DNA from: Affinirhizobium straminoryzae
Lineage (GTDB): Bacteria > Pseudomonadota > Alphaproteobacteria > Rhizobiales > Rhizobiaceae
Direction: 5' to 3'
Length of the DNA: 64,000 bases
Assembly (NCBI RefSeq): GCF_007004135.1
Contig: NZ_VJMG01000010.1
Coordinates: 124,001 to 188,000, forward strand
Below the pieces are notes generated by a model. It was not told the origin of the DNA. It saw only the letters and a program-made list of their open reading frames with translations, and did no database searches. The translations under genes and the position numbers were made by a program. Shown one piece after another: positions 43,524 to 52,661 of this stretch. Each line of letters begins with the position of its first letter. Position 1 is the stretch's first letter.

Positions 43524-45641
43524 TTATCGAAGGCCGGCCTGAAGGCGGAACAGGCTCGAATAGCGCCCGTCTCCCGCCACCAGCGTCTCATGGGTTCCGT
43601 CCTCGACGACACAGCCCTCCTCAATGGTGAGGATACGGTCGGCACGGCGAACGGTGGAGAGACGGTGAGCGATGATGAGGACCGTGCGCCCCTTGCAGAT
43701 CGCGCTCATATTGGCCTGGATGGCGGCCTCGGATTCCGAATCCAGCGCCGAGGTCGCCTCGTCGAAAATGAGGATGCGCGGGTTTCCGGCGAGCGCCCGC
43801 GCAATAGCAATGCGCTGGCGCTGCCCGCCGGACATCGAGACGCCACGCTCGCCGACCTTGGTGTCATAGCCAAGCGGCATCTGGGCGATGAAGTCGTGCG
43901 CGCCGGCCATGCGGGCAGCCTCCATCACGCGCTCCAGCGACATCGTCGGATCTGCCAGCGCGATGTTCTCGCGGATCGTGCGATTGAAGAGGATATTGTC
44001 CTGCAGCACCACCCCGATCTGACGGCGCAGCACGGCCGGATCCAGCAGGCTGATGTCAATGTCATCGATCAGGATGCGGCCGCTCTCCGGCTGATAGAGA
44101 CGCTGGACCAGCTTTGCGAGCGTGCTCTTGCCCGATCCGGAGGGGCCGACGATCCCGACGACCTGACCAGCCCGGACCCTGAGATCGAGCCCGCGGACCA
44201 CGGCGCGCCCTCCCGGCGCATAGCGGAACGTCACGTCCTCGAAGCGGATATCGCCGTCAATCCTCTGAATGGAGACGGCGGTTGCGCCCTGCGGTTCCAC
44301 CGGCGTATTGAGGATGTCACCGAGGCGATCGACGGACAGGCGAACCTGATGGAAATCCTGCCAGACCTGAACAAGCCGCAGGATCGGACCGCTGACCTGT
44401 CCGGCCAGCATGTTGAACGCCACAAGTTCGCCGACGGTCATCCTGTTTGCGATGACCAGGCCGGCCCCTATGTACAGGATGAGCGCCGTCAGACCCTTGT
44501 TGAGCAGGTTGGCAACCTGTGATGCGCCGTTGCCCAGCTGTGCCGCCGAGAAGCTGGCGGAGACATAGGAAGACAGCTGCTCTTCCCACCGGTTCTGGAT
44601 ATGCGGTTCCACCGCCATGGCCTTGATGGTCTCGATGCCGGTGATGCTTTCGACGAGGAAAGCCTGGTTTTCCGCGCCGCGCCTGAACTTCTCGTCCAGC
44701 CGCTTGCGGAAAGCCGGCGTGGCCGACAGGGAGAGAAGCGCATAGAGCGGCAGGCTTGCGGTGACGATCCAGGCAAGCGTCGATGAATAGAGGAACATCA
44801 CCCCGATGAAGATCGTCCCGAACAGCAGATCCAGCACGAGCGTCATCGACGTCGACGTCATGAACTGGCGGATCGTTTCGAGCTCACGCACCCGGGCAAC
44901 ACTGTCGCCGACGCGACGCGCCTCGAAATAGGAAAGCGGCAGTCGAACCAGATGCTTGAAGAGACGCGAGCCCAGCTCGACATCCATCCTGTTGCTGGTA
45001 TGGGCAAAGAGCCAGGTCCGCAATCCGGACAGCACCGCATCGAAGAGGGCAATCAGTGCCAGGCCACAGACCATCACGGTCAGGGTTTCATATCCACGGT
45101 GGACAAGGACCTTGTCGATGACCGTCTGGAAGATCAGAGGCGTTGCGAGCGCGAACAGCTGCAGCACGAAGGAGGCAAAGAAGACTTCTCCGAGAATAAA
45201 CCGGTACTTCGCAGCCGCCGACAGGAACCAGCCGAGGTTGAACTGCCGCGCCAGATCGGACACGGGCGCACGCTTGGCCAGCAGGATGAACTGACCGGAC
45301 GTCCGTTCCATCAGCTCGGCAACGGGGACCAGCCGCGGGGCAGCAGAATCGATGAACTGCACGAGAACCTGTCCGTCGACATATTTGCCGGCTACGGCAA
45401 AGCTGCCGTCGATCAGGCAAAGGATGGCAGGAAAAGGCACCCGTTCCAGGCGTCTTGCGGTCATGACGACGCGCCTGGCCTTGACGGGAAACCCCTTCGC
45501 ACTGCGCAGGACGTCCGTGACATCGAAGGGGCCGGCCTTGCCGGCGTCCCGCCACAGCCGCAATGGGTCCGTGACAATGCCGTTCAGGTGAAGAACAAGC
45601 GCCAAAGCCCATGCACCGCTATCGGGCAGTTCAGTCGTCAT
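43524..45641 (-). CDS. Type I secretion ABC exporter with inactive C39-like domain
   Basis: A 705-residue HlyB-type exporter. Residues 1-125 resemble a C39 peptidase domain but lack the catalytic Cys (ALALVLHLNGI where Cys is expected), so it is a C39-like recognition domain and does not cleave a double-glycine leader. The membrane domain spans about 145-430. The ATPase has GPSGSGKST, MSGGQRQRIAIARALA and ILIFDEATSALDSESE. Substrates of such exporters carry an uncleaved C-terminal signal. Divergent from a calpain-like protease gene that is its obvious cargo. Confidence 0.93.
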   Translation of the reverse strand: MTTELPDSGAWALALVLHLNGIVTDPLRLWRDAGKAGPFDVTDVLRSAKGFPVKARRVVMTARRLERVPFPAILCLIDGSFAVAGKYVDGQVLVQFIDSAAPRLVPVAELMERTSGQFILLAKRAPVSDLARQFNLGWFLSAAAKYRFILGEVFFASFVLQLFALATPLIFQTVIDKVLVHRGYETLTVMVCGLALIALFDAVLSGLRTWLFAHTSNRMDVELGSRLFKHLVRLPLSYFEARRVGDSVARVRELETIRQFMTSTSMTLVLDLLFGTIFIGVMFLYSSTLAWIVTASLPLYALLSLSATPAFRKRLDEKFRRGAENQAFLVESITGIETIKAMAVEPHIQNRWEEQLSSYVSASFSAAQLGNGASQVANLLNKGLTALILYIGAGLVIANRMTVGELVAFNMLAGQVSGPILRLVQVWQDFHQVRLSVDRLGDILNTPVEPQGATAVSIQRIDGDIRFEDVTFRYAPGGRAVVRGLDLRVRAGQVVGIVGPSGSGKSTLAKLVQRLYQPESGRILIDDIDISLLDPAVLRRQIGVVLQDNILFNRTIRENIALADPTMSLERVMEAARMAGAHDFIAQMPLGYDTKVGERGVSMSGGQRQRIAIARALAGNPRILIFDEATSALDSESEAAIQANMSAICKGRTVLIIAHRLSTVRRADRILTIEEGCVVEDGTHETLVAGDGRYSSLFRLQAGLR

Positions 45642-45952
45642 CGTCAGTATAAGCCCCGTTGTGCCGGGGAGCTTAGGACGGCGCCTTTGCGAAGCCGTTA
45701 AACAACGGAAATTTCGGATAATTCAGTTAAAGCTTTATGGATGTGGAGTGGTGATGCCGACTGCCGCGCGAGGAAGGGGCCGCACTGACGCCCCGAGGGA
45801 CCCGGCAGGCACCCGCCCGCTTGCGCAACAAACAGGCCAGCTACAATTTTTGGGGTAGCCGCTAGAATTTTAGCCTTCTCTGTAAAAGCGCATCAAGAGC
45901 TGCATGTCACGGTCTCGCCCAACGAGCAACTCCGACGAGGAAAGAGGGTGGC
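45642..45952. other. 311-bp divergent control region of secretion system and protease
   Basis: No gene is supported. AT-rich patches lie near 45700-45740 and 45840-45885. TACAAT (45842-45847) with TTGCGC 15 bases upstream is a weak promoter candidate for the protease gene; the long leader after it is about 100 bp. Confidence 0.45.
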
Positions 45953-47698
45953 ATGCTGGAACTGATGGACGACATGGCATTGGCATTGTCGGCAGCTCGC
46001 AAGAAGGCCGGCGGCACGACCGCCTGGGCTGACGATCCGAGCTCCTCGCTTCCGTTCGGATCCGAGCATCTCTTTGCCGCGCAGGCCAACGCCTTTGCGG
46101 CTGCGATCGTATCGGTCCAGCCATCGACATCTGCAATTGCGCCGCGGCAGACTGGCACAAGCAGCGCGTCCACGGCATTGTCGTCCGCAACCGGATCGCG
46201 GGGCTCCTCGCCTGAGGGTTACGCTCATCCGGTCTCGGCGCTTGTCTCTTCCATCCCGACACTGGCGACCGTGGCGGTTGCCACCAGGACGCCTGTTGCC
46301 GTTGTCGCAGCGACAACCCCGAGCAAGCCATCGACGACCGCCAGCTTCCTGCCGACCTGGGTGTCGAAGGTGACAACCTCCTCGATTGCAAGAGACCTGA
46401 CCGCCGCCTTCTCGACGGGGACCGTGAGCGGAACCGGGCTGGCAACCATGCTGACCAATCTGGCGTCCACGCTGACGACCACGAAATCCAACCTGACGTC
46501 GCAGCAGTTCGCCGATCTCAAGACCATCGCAACCAATCTCTCCGCAACCGCCACGACGTCCTCCTACCTCAGCTATGTGTTCGGCGCTCTGGTCAACGGC
46601 CACAGCGCGAACGCGACCTGGACGGGTGGTGCGGCATCATCGGTAAAGCTTGGAAATCTCGCCATCGGCTCAACAGCGACGCAGATATCGAGACTGACCG
46701 GCAAATGGCTGCTGGGCACGGACACACCGAGTTCATCCGTCAAGGTCTCAAACACGACGATGACCATCAGCTACTCGATCGTCTCGAAGCCGCTGTTTGC
46801 TGATTCTGGTCCCGCCATGACGGACATCAACCAGGGCGCGTTGGGCGACTGCTACTTTCTGTCCAGTTGCGCTTCCATCGCCAACCAGAATGCAGCCCTC
46901 TTGAAGTCGATGTTCACCGACAACGGAAACGGCACCTACGGCGTTCGCTTCTATTCCAACGGCAAGCCGCAATATGTCACGGTGAACACGCAGCTGGCCA
47001 ATGGCGGCTACAAGTTCGACTATTCCAGCTCCAGCCTGTGGGGCCAGCTGGCGGAAAAGGCCTGGGCACAGTTCCAGACCGGCGGCGTATCGACCGGCAA
47101 CACCTCGGTGAACTACGGAAATTCCTATTCCACCATCGGCAATGGCGGCTATGTGGCCAATGCACTTGCCGCCCTCACCGGTGCCAGCACCATTACCGAA
47201 TATTACGGCAACGGCTCGAGCTGGGCGGCCTACACCCGCAATGCGTCACTGGCCTATACGGGGGTCAAGACCGGGCTTTCGACCGCAAGCATACAGACCT
47301 CTCTGATCGCCGCGCTCAATGCCGGTTATGATGTCGTGCTGTCGTCCTACACGAACGCCAAGGATGCCCAGAACAAGACCACGCTGGTCGCCAGCCATGC
47401 CATGACCATCTATGGCTTCAACAGCGCGACCAACATGTTCAAGATCTACAATCCCTGGGGCACAGGCGGAGCCTCGCAGTCCTGGCGGACGACCTTCGAG
47501 GTCAGCCTTTCGACACTGCTGGCCGCAAAGGATGTAATCACCGTGGACAATGTCAGCGCGGCAACCTCGTCTATTGCATCGGCTGCGACGAAGCTGACGA
47601 GCTCGATTGCCGGCCTTACCTCGTCGGATTCGGCGACATCGGTTCTCGCAAGCCTGTCCTCCACAAGCCCGAGGATCGAACTCGCGACGGCTGCATGA
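45953..47698 (+). CDS. Calpain-family (C2) cysteine protease, probable type I secreted effector
   Basis: A 581-residue protein. Residues 1-280 are Ser/Thr/Ala-rich with no classical signal peptide. Residues 290-530 form a calpain-like protease core. Cys300 lies in DINQGALGDCYFLSS (calpain GxLGDCWFL), SLWGQLAEKAWAQF matches the calpain LWxxLLEKAYAK helix, His482 is in LVASHAMTIYGF and Asn500 in IYNPWG. The complete Cys-His-Asn triad suggests an active enzyme. The C-terminal 50 residues are Ser/Ala/Leu-rich, as expected for an uncleaved type I secretion signal. RTX calcium repeats are absent. It is divergent from its likely exporter. GAGGG precedes the ATG. Targets and host are unknown. Confidence 0.85.
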   Translation: MLELMDDMALALSAARKKAGGTTAWADDPSSSLPFGSEHLFAAQANAFAAAIVSVQPSTSAIAPRQTGTSSASTALSSATGSRGSSPEGYAHPVSALVSSIPTLATVAVATRTPVAVVAATTPSKPSTTASFLPTWVSKVTTSSIARDLTAAFSTGTVSGTGLATMLTNLASTLTTTKSNLTSQQFADLKTIATNLSATATTSSYLSYVFGALVNGHSANATWTGGAASSVKLGNLAIGSTATQISRLTGKWLLGTDTPSSSVKVSNTTMTISYSIVSKPLFADSGPAMTDINQGALGDCYFLSSCASIANQNAALLKSMFTDNGNGTYGVRFYSNGKPQYVTVNTQLANGGYKFDYSSSSLWGQLAEKAWAQFQTGGVSTGNTSVNYGNSYSTIGNGGYVANALAALTGASTITEYYGNGSSWAAYTRNASLAYTGVKTGLSTASIQTSLIAALNAGYDVVLSSYTNAKDAQNKTTLVASHAMTIYGFNSATNMFKIYNPWGTGGASQSWRTTFEVSLSTLLAAKDVITVDNVSAATSSIASAATKLTSSIAGLTSSDSATSVLASLSSTSPRIELATAA

Positions 47699-47872
47699 AG
47701 TCCGGGCCGGCCCAGGCGAAAGCGATGGTGAGAGATGTCGAACGGCTCTTTTGTCGTCGGCATCTGTCGTCGGCATCCCTCCTCAGGCAACCGTTCCAGC
47801 GGATGGGCCTGTTCGTGATGGCCTGCCCCAACCAGCATTCCCGGGCGCGACGCACGGATACGCGCGCGGGCT

Positions 47873-48901
47873 CTACCGGATCGCTGGGGTTGTGTTGCCT
47901 TCAACGAGACTGAGCGGTGCACGCCAGAACGAAGGTGACGCTTTCCGGCCAACAAGATCCAGGAGCGCCCTTGCCGCGATTTCCCCGATGGCCGTGCGTG
48001 GAACATCGACCGTGGTCAGCCTTGTGCGCACGGTGTTGGCTATCGAGGTGCCGTTGAATCCGATCACCGACACGCCTTCGGGAACCTGAACGCCAACCTC
48101 ATGCAGATAGGATAGTCCGCCCAGCGCCATTGCATCATTGAGGAAATGGATCGCCTGGATATCGGGGTGCTCGGCCAGCAACTGTTCGGCCAGAACGCGC
48201 CCGCTGACAGCCTGCCGCGGCATGCTTTCCGAGTTCCGGGTGACCAGCGTTATGCCCTCCTCCGCGAGGCGGGCGCGCAAGGCCAGATAGCGGCGCTTTG
48301 CACAAAGGTCTTTTTCCAGTTCCGTGCCGATATAGGCGATGCGGGAAACGCCTTGCGCGAGGAAACGTTCAGCCACCATCCGTCCAGCCTCCTCATGCGA
48401 GGGGCCGGCGGCAAAATCGAGATCGTTCTCCTCGCAGTCCCAGAGCTGGATGGCGGGACAGGCACGCTTTCGCAGCAGTTCACCGCCCTCGGGATTTCGC
48501 ACCATTCCTCCGTTCAGCAGCAATCCCGCCGGCTGGAAGGAGAGCATGGTACGCATCAGCTCCATTTCAGTCTCGGGTTCGAAGTGGGATTCGCCTATGA
48601 AGGTCTGTAATCCCTGCGTCTTCAGCACGCTGTTGACGCCGCTCAGCACCTCCGAAAACACCACATCCGCCATGGAGGGAATGATGACGGCAACCAGCCT
48701 GCTCCTGCGGGAACTCAGCGACTGAGCCAGGCTGTTGGGTACGTAGCCAAGCTCGCGCGCCGCGTTCAGCACCTTGTTGCGTGTCGTGGCCGAGATGTTG
48801 CCGACGTTTCGCATTACCTTCGAAACCGTCATCTGGCTGACACCGGCAAGGCCGGCGACATCACGGATCGTGATGACGTTTTTCGACGGGGGCTCAGCCA
48901 T
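47873..48901 (-). CDS. LacI-family transcriptional regulator
   Basis: A 342-residue LacI/GalR regulator. The HTH and hinge helix are ITIRDVAGLAGVSQMTVSKVMRN and YVPNSLAQSLSSRRSRLVAVIIP. The periplasmic-binding-like core follows (GLLLNGG, HFLNDAMALGG, VIGFNGTSIANTVRTRLTTVDVP). ATG at 48901 is chosen because AGAGGA is 8 bases upstream; one at 48910 would be too close. It is divergent from an amino-acid-type ABC operon, with two LacI-type dyads between. LacI members of this GntR-like kind sense sugars or sugar acids, so the importer may carry such a ligand. Confidence 0.92.
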   Translation of the reverse strand: MAEPPSKNVITIRDVAGLAGVSQMTVSKVMRNVGNISATTRNKVLNAARELGYVPNSLAQSLSSRRSRLVAVIIPSMADVVFSEVLSGVNSVLKTQGLQTFIGESHFEPETEMELMRTMLSFQPAGLLLNGGMVRNPEGGELLRKRACPAIQLWDCEENDLDFAAGPSHEEAGRMVAERFLAQGVSRIAYIGTELEKDLCAKRRYLALRARLAEEGITLVTRNSESMPRQAVSGRVLAEQLLAEHPDIQAIHFLNDAMALGGLSYLHEVGVQVPEGVSVIGFNGTSIANTVRTRLTTVDVPRTAIGEIAARALLDLVGRKASPSFWRAPLSLVEGNTTPAIR

Positions 48902-48940
48902 TGCGCACATCCTCTTGAATCATTCTTGACGGCATGAATT

Positions 48941-48952
48941 GTTATCGATACC
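48941..48952. promoter_or_regulatory. LacI-type operator, imperfect copy
   Basis: GTTATCGATACC has a CG-centred dyad and shares the GTTATCG half-site with the better copy centred 22 bp downstream (two helical turns). Both lie between the LacI gene and the importer operon. Confidence 0.5.
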
Positions 48953-48959
48953 ATTCAAT

Positions 48960-48977
48960 TAGGTTAACGATAACCTA
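48960..48977. promoter_or_regulatory. LacI-type operator, perfect dyad
   Basis: TAGGTTA-ACGA-TAACCTA has seven-base perfect arms around a central ACGA. The form fits a LacI-family operator, and its position suits control of both divergent genes. Confidence 0.65.
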
Positions 48978-49154
48978 TGCTGCGGGAGGCAGCAAGCTCG
49001 GGATGAAGACGCCTTGGGAGGGGCGGCAAGCATCGGCGCCACCATCGGCGCGCATTGTCCGATCCCCCCTGCCAGACACAGACCCGGAGCTTGTCCTGCG
49101 ATGCAGGCCGGCGGGAACGCCGGAGCAAACGAAACGACAAAGTGGAGGAATGCG

Positions 49155-49958
49155 ATGAGACTCGGAAAATGCATGCGGGCGGCGATCGCCGCGGTTGCCA
49201 TGGGTGTTGCGGCGCTGGCAACGGCAGGACAGGCAGAGGCGGTAACGCTCAACGACATCATCTCGCGCGGCAAGGTTCGCATCGGTGTTCTGACCGGCGC
49301 GCCGCCGATGGGCATGGTCGATGAAAAGGGCAATCCCACAGGTTACGATGTCGATGTCGCAAACCTGCTCGGCAGCTATCTGTCGCTTCCCGTGGAACTG
49401 GTGCCGCTGACGCCGCCGGCCCGGATTCCTGCTCTGCAGACCGGCAAGGTGGATTTCCTGGTCGCGACCCTCGCCCCGACCGGCGAGCGCGCCAAGACCG
49501 TGATGTTCACCCAACCCTACAGCGCCTTCAACATGGACATCATCTCGGGACCGGGCGCCACCTTCACCAAGCTCGCCGACCTGCAGGGCAAACGTGTGGC
49601 CGTCAATCGCGGCTCCTCCCAGGAAACGGCTCTCCGCAAGGCGGCGGTGCCGGGCCTTCAGATCGTCGTTTTCGAGGACGATTCCACCAGTGCGCAGGCG
49701 GTGATCGCAGGCCAGGCCGATGCCGTCGCCCTGCCCTCCACGGTTGGCGAAGCCATCATCAAGCAGCGGCCGGACGCACAGCTGCATGTGGGCTTCACCT
49801 TCTTCCAGCAAGGCAATTCCATGGCCACCAAGCTCGATGACTTCGAACTGCGCCAGTGGCTCAACACCTCGATCTACCTGATGAAGATCTCCGGCGATCT
49901 CGACCGGATCGCCACCAAATGGACGGGCCGCCCGATGCCGGTTCTGCCGACATTCTGA
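49155..49958 (+). CDS. Family-3 ABC substrate-binding protein (polar amino-acid type)
   Basis: A 267-residue periplasmic binding protein. The signal peptide ends near GQAEA. SBP family-3 patterns are VRIGVLTGAPPMGMVDEKGNPTGYDVDVANLLG, ALQTGKVDFLVATLAPTGERAK and LQGKRVAVNRGSSQE. GGAGGA lies 5 bases upstream of the start. The family binds polar amino acids, opines or related small acids. LacI control makes a sugar-derived opine or amino sugar acid worth considering, but the ligand is not visible in the sequence. Confidence 0.9.
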   Translation: MRLGKCMRAAIAAVAMGVAALATAGQAEAVTLNDIISRGKVRIGVLTGAPPMGMVDEKGNPTGYDVDVANLLGSYLSLPVELVPLTPPARIPALQTGKVDFLVATLAPTGERAKTVMFTQPYSAFNMDIISGPGATFTKLADLQGKRVAVNRGSSQETALRKAAVPGLQIVVFEDDSTSAQAVIAGQADAVALPSTVGEAIIKQRPDAQLHVGFTFFQQGNSMATKLDDFELRQWLNTSIYLMKISGDLDRIATKWTGRPMPVLPTF

Positions 49959-50033
49959 CAATGATGACCGCAGGCCGGCCGAGCACACCGCGAGTGTTGC
50001 CGGCAGGCCTGCCCATCCGGCGGGGTCCGTGAC

Positions 50034-50738
50034 ATGTCCTATACGTTTCAATTCGGCGCGCTGCTACCCTACAAGGCCGATATTCTGGCCGGCATCTGGC
50101 TGACGCTGAAGCTCTCCTTCATTTCCATCCTCCTCGGCGGACTGGCGGGCGCCGTGCTGGCATCGCTGCGCTCGACCTCGGGGCGCGCTGTGCGGCTCGT
50201 GATCGACGCCTATGTCGAGATCATCCGCAACACGCCCTTCCTCGTCCAATTGTTCATCGTCTACTTCGGCCTGCCCGGTCTCGGCTTTCGCGTCGGGGCT
50301 GATACGGCGGCACTCATCGGGATGACGATCAATCTGACCGCCTACTCCACCGAGATCATTCGCGCGGGCATCGAGGCCATTCACAAATCGCAGATCGAAG
50401 CCGGCGAAGCGCTGGGCTTTACCCGCTTCCAGATCCTGCGGCACGTGATCATCGTGCCGGCAGTCGGCAAGGTCTATCCGGCACTCTGCAGCCAGTTCGT
50501 GCTGATGATGCTCGCATCGAGCATCTGCTCGGCGATATCGACGCCGGAACTCGCAGCCGCCGCCGCCTTCGTGGAATCGCAGACCTACCGTTCCTTCGAG
50601 GTCTACATCCTCGTCACGCTCATCTACTTGACGCTGGCGCTCGTCCTGCGCGGCGCACTCGCGCTGCTGGGGCTCTGGCTGTTCGGACGCCGCGCCGTCC
50701 GCCGCCCGCTCGCTGCCATGCCGGAGGTTTCCGCATGA
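50034..50738 (+). CDS. Polar amino-acid-type ABC transporter permease 1
   Basis: A 234-residue permease of the HisM/GltK family. YVEIIRNTPFLVQLFIVYFGLPG and the EAA loop SQIEAGEALGFTRFQILRHVIIVPAV are diagnostic. It overlaps the second permease by four bases. Confidence 0.93.
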   Translation: MSYTFQFGALLPYKADILAGIWLTLKLSFISILLGGLAGAVLASLRSTSGRAVRLVIDAYVEIIRNTPFLVQLFIVYFGLPGLGFRVGADTAALIGMTINLTAYSTEIIRAGIEAIHKSQIEAGEALGFTRFQILRHVIIVPAVGKVYPALCSQFVLMMLASSICSAISTPELAAAAAFVESQTYRSFEVYILVTLIYLTLALVLRGALALLGLWLFGRRAVRRPLAAMPEVSA

Positions 50739-51394
50739 CCCTTCGTACATTCGGCTTCAGTGAATTCGGATTTCTGCTGCAGGCCCTGCAATGGACCGTG
50801 CTTCTGACCGTGATTGCGCTCATCTTTGGTGGAGCACTGGGTTTCGTCGTCGCGCTGGCACGAACCTCCCGGTCGAATGCGCTTCGCCTGGCCGCAGCAA
50901 CCTATATCCAGCTGATCCAGGGCATTCCGGTGCTGATGATCCTGTTTCTGTCCTATTACGGGCTGAGCCTTGCCGGCTTCGAGTTGCCGCCGCTTTTTGC
51001 CGCCGGCGCATCGATGGCGATCTACGCCTCCGGCTATCTTGCCGAGATCTGGCGCGGCTGCATCCAGGCCGTTCCGAAGCAGCAGTGGGAGGCGTCAGAA
51101 TCCCTCGCCCTGTCACCGCTGCAGCAGTACCGGTATGTGATCCTGCCACAGGCGATCCGCATCTCGCTGCCGCCCACCGTCGGCTTTGCCGTGCAGGTGG
51201 TCAAGAACACCTCGGTCACCTCGATCATCGGATTTGTCGAACTGGCGCGGGCGGGCACGCTGATCAACAACGCCACGTTCCAGCCTTTCCGGGTCTTCGT
51301 GGCCGTCGCCATCCTTTATTTCGTGGTTTGCTATCCATTGTCCCAGCTGTCACGCGTGCTGGAGAAGAGGCTTCATGTCGGAAGTAGTCGTTGA
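50735..51394 (+). CDS. Polar amino-acid-type ABC transporter permease 2
   Basis: A 219-residue permease of the same family: YIQLIQGIPVLMILFLSYYG and the EAA loop QQWEASESLALSPLQQYRYVILPQAIR. Pairs with permease 1. Its last 20 bases overlap the ATPase gene start. Confidence 0.93.
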   Translation: MTLRTFGFSEFGFLLQALQWTVLLTVIALIFGGALGFVVALARTSRSNALRLAAATYIQLIQGIPVLMILFLSYYGLSLAGFELPPLFAAGASMAIYASGYLAEIWRGCIQAVPKQQWEASESLALSPLQQYRYVILPQAIRISLPPTVGFAVQVVKNTSVTSIIGFVELARAGTLINNATFQPFRVFVAVAILYFVVCYPLSQLSRVLEKRLHVGSSR

Positions 51395-52106
51395 AAATGT
51401 CCACAAGAGCTTCGGCGCGCTCGAAGTTCTCAAGGGTGTATCGCTCACGGTCGGGCGTGGAGAGGTCTTTGCCCTGATCGGTCGCTCCGGTTCCGGCAAA
51501 AGCACGCTGCTGCGCTGCATGAACGGACTGGAAAAGATCAATTCCGGCCGCATCGAGATCGCCGGCCATGTTCTGGGCGGCGATGCGAAGGCCCTGCGCA
51601 GCCTGCGCACCGATGTCGGCATCGTATTCCAGAGCTACAATCTGTTTCCTCACCTGAGCGTCGGGGAGAACATCATGCTGGCGCCCCGCATCGTGAAGGG
51701 CGTGCCGCGGGCTGAAGCGCTGGGCATCGCCCGCGAAGTGCTGCAACTGGTCGGGCTTTCGGAGAAGATCGACGCCTATCCCGACCAATTGTCCGGCGGC
51801 CAGCAACAGCGTGTCGCCATTGCCCGCTCGCTGGCGATGCGTCCGAAGGTGATGCTGTTCGACGAGGTGACCTCAGCGCTTGATCCGGAACTGACCGAGG
51901 AAGTGCTGCTGGTGATGGAGCGGCTGGCGCGCGACGGCATGACCATGATCCTCGTCACCCACGAAATGGGCTTTGCCCGGCGGGTGGCGACACAGACCAT
52001 CTTCATGCACAAGGGAACGATCTGGGAAGCCGGACCATCCGGCCCGCTGTTTGCCGATCCCCGCACGCCCGAGCTTCGCCAGTTCGTCAAGGCGGACGTC
52101 AAGTAG
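51375..52106 (+). CDS. Polar amino-acid-type ABC transporter ATPase, GlnQ-like
   Basis: A 243-residue ATPase with IGRSGSGKST, FQSYNLFPHLSVGENI, LSGGQQQRVAIARSLA and VMLFDEVTSALDPELTEE. It energises the two preceding permeases. The end is followed by a TTTGCGC/GCGCAAA inverted repeat (52161-52184) without a T-tract. Confidence 0.94.
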   Translation: MSEVVVENVHKSFGALEVLKGVSLTVGRGEVFALIGRSGSGKSTLLRCMNGLEKINSGRIEIAGHVLGGDAKALRSLRTDVGIVFQSYNLFPHLSVGENIMLAPRIVKGVPRAEALGIAREVLQLVGLSEKIDAYPDQLSGGQQQRVAIARSLAMRPKVMLFDEVTSALDPELTEEVLLVMERLARDGMTMILVTHEMGFARRVATQTIFMHKGTIWEAGPSGPLFADPRTPELRQFVKADVK

Positions 52107-52220
52107 CCTTCGCTCTCTGGCGCGGGTGTGATTGTTCACATCCGCCTGGCTTGGTTTCGTTTTGCGCGAGAACCTTGGCGCAAACAGTGCCGGAACAGTT
52201 CCATCCCTCAATCAAAAACA

Positions 52221-52235
52221 TGACTTAAATAATCA
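52221..52235. promoter_or_regulatory. Iron-responsive-operator-like motif
   Basis: TGA-N9-TCA (TGACTTAAATAATCA) fits the RirA iron-responsive operator pattern of rhizobia. It lies about 45 bp before a decayed gene that looks like a siderophore-binding protein, which gives the weak motif more weight. Confidence 0.4.
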
Positions 52236-52278
52236 TTCTTTTGATTGATCATTGTGTAGCAAACATCAAGGGAGCGCC

Positions 52279-52540
52279 GTGCACATCTGGAATTGGACGA
52301 GTGGCCTCTGGCCTTGCCCTCACGCCGTGCCTTGCGGGTCCGACGGCCGGACGTGCGGAGGAGGACAAGGCCCGGACCTTTACAGATTGAGCGCGGTGTC
52401 GCGGTTCAGGTTCCCGCCCATCCGCAGCGCACTGCGTCGATCTCCTTCTTTGCGACCGATCTTTCGTTTGCGGTCGGCGTGAAGCCGGTTGCAACAACCT
52501 ATATGGTGGCCAACCGCTATCCGGATTGTCTGCCAGGTCA
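52279..52540 (+). pseudogene. Decayed N-terminal piece of an iron-siderophore ABC binding protein
   Basis: AAGGGAG is followed by a GTG and a signal-peptide-like start (HIWNWTSGL), then in another frame LALTPCLAGPTAGRAEEDKARTFTD. A shift near 52390 is needed to continue as ERGVAVQVPAHPQR and SFFATDLSFAVGVKPVATTYMV. Joined, this reads as the start of a TroA-fold siderophore-binding protein (pattern FTDerGvaVqVPahPqR). Two frameshifts and an abrupt loss of similarity after YPDCLPG show that it is not functional. The LysR gene begins about 120 bp later. Confidence 0.65.
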
Positions 52541-52661
52541 GGGCAGCGTGCCGCCCCGGCATCGCCGGAGAGCGCGATGCCGGATGAGCGGTCGAGCGAC
52601 GGCATGCAGGACGGGGCAGACCCCGGTTGCCGGATCGGAGAGGCAAGAGGATGGAGGATGC

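Noticed and set aside
45661-45858. 65-residue frame in the divergent region before the protease
   Set aside because: No ribosome site, atypical composition and no resemblance to any family; more likely control DNA.
52161-52184. TTTGCGC/GCGCAAA inverted repeat as a terminator after the GlnQ-like gene
   Set aside because: The stem is only 7 bp, the loop 10 bases, and no T-tract follows; it could be an operator, but nothing supports a specific call.
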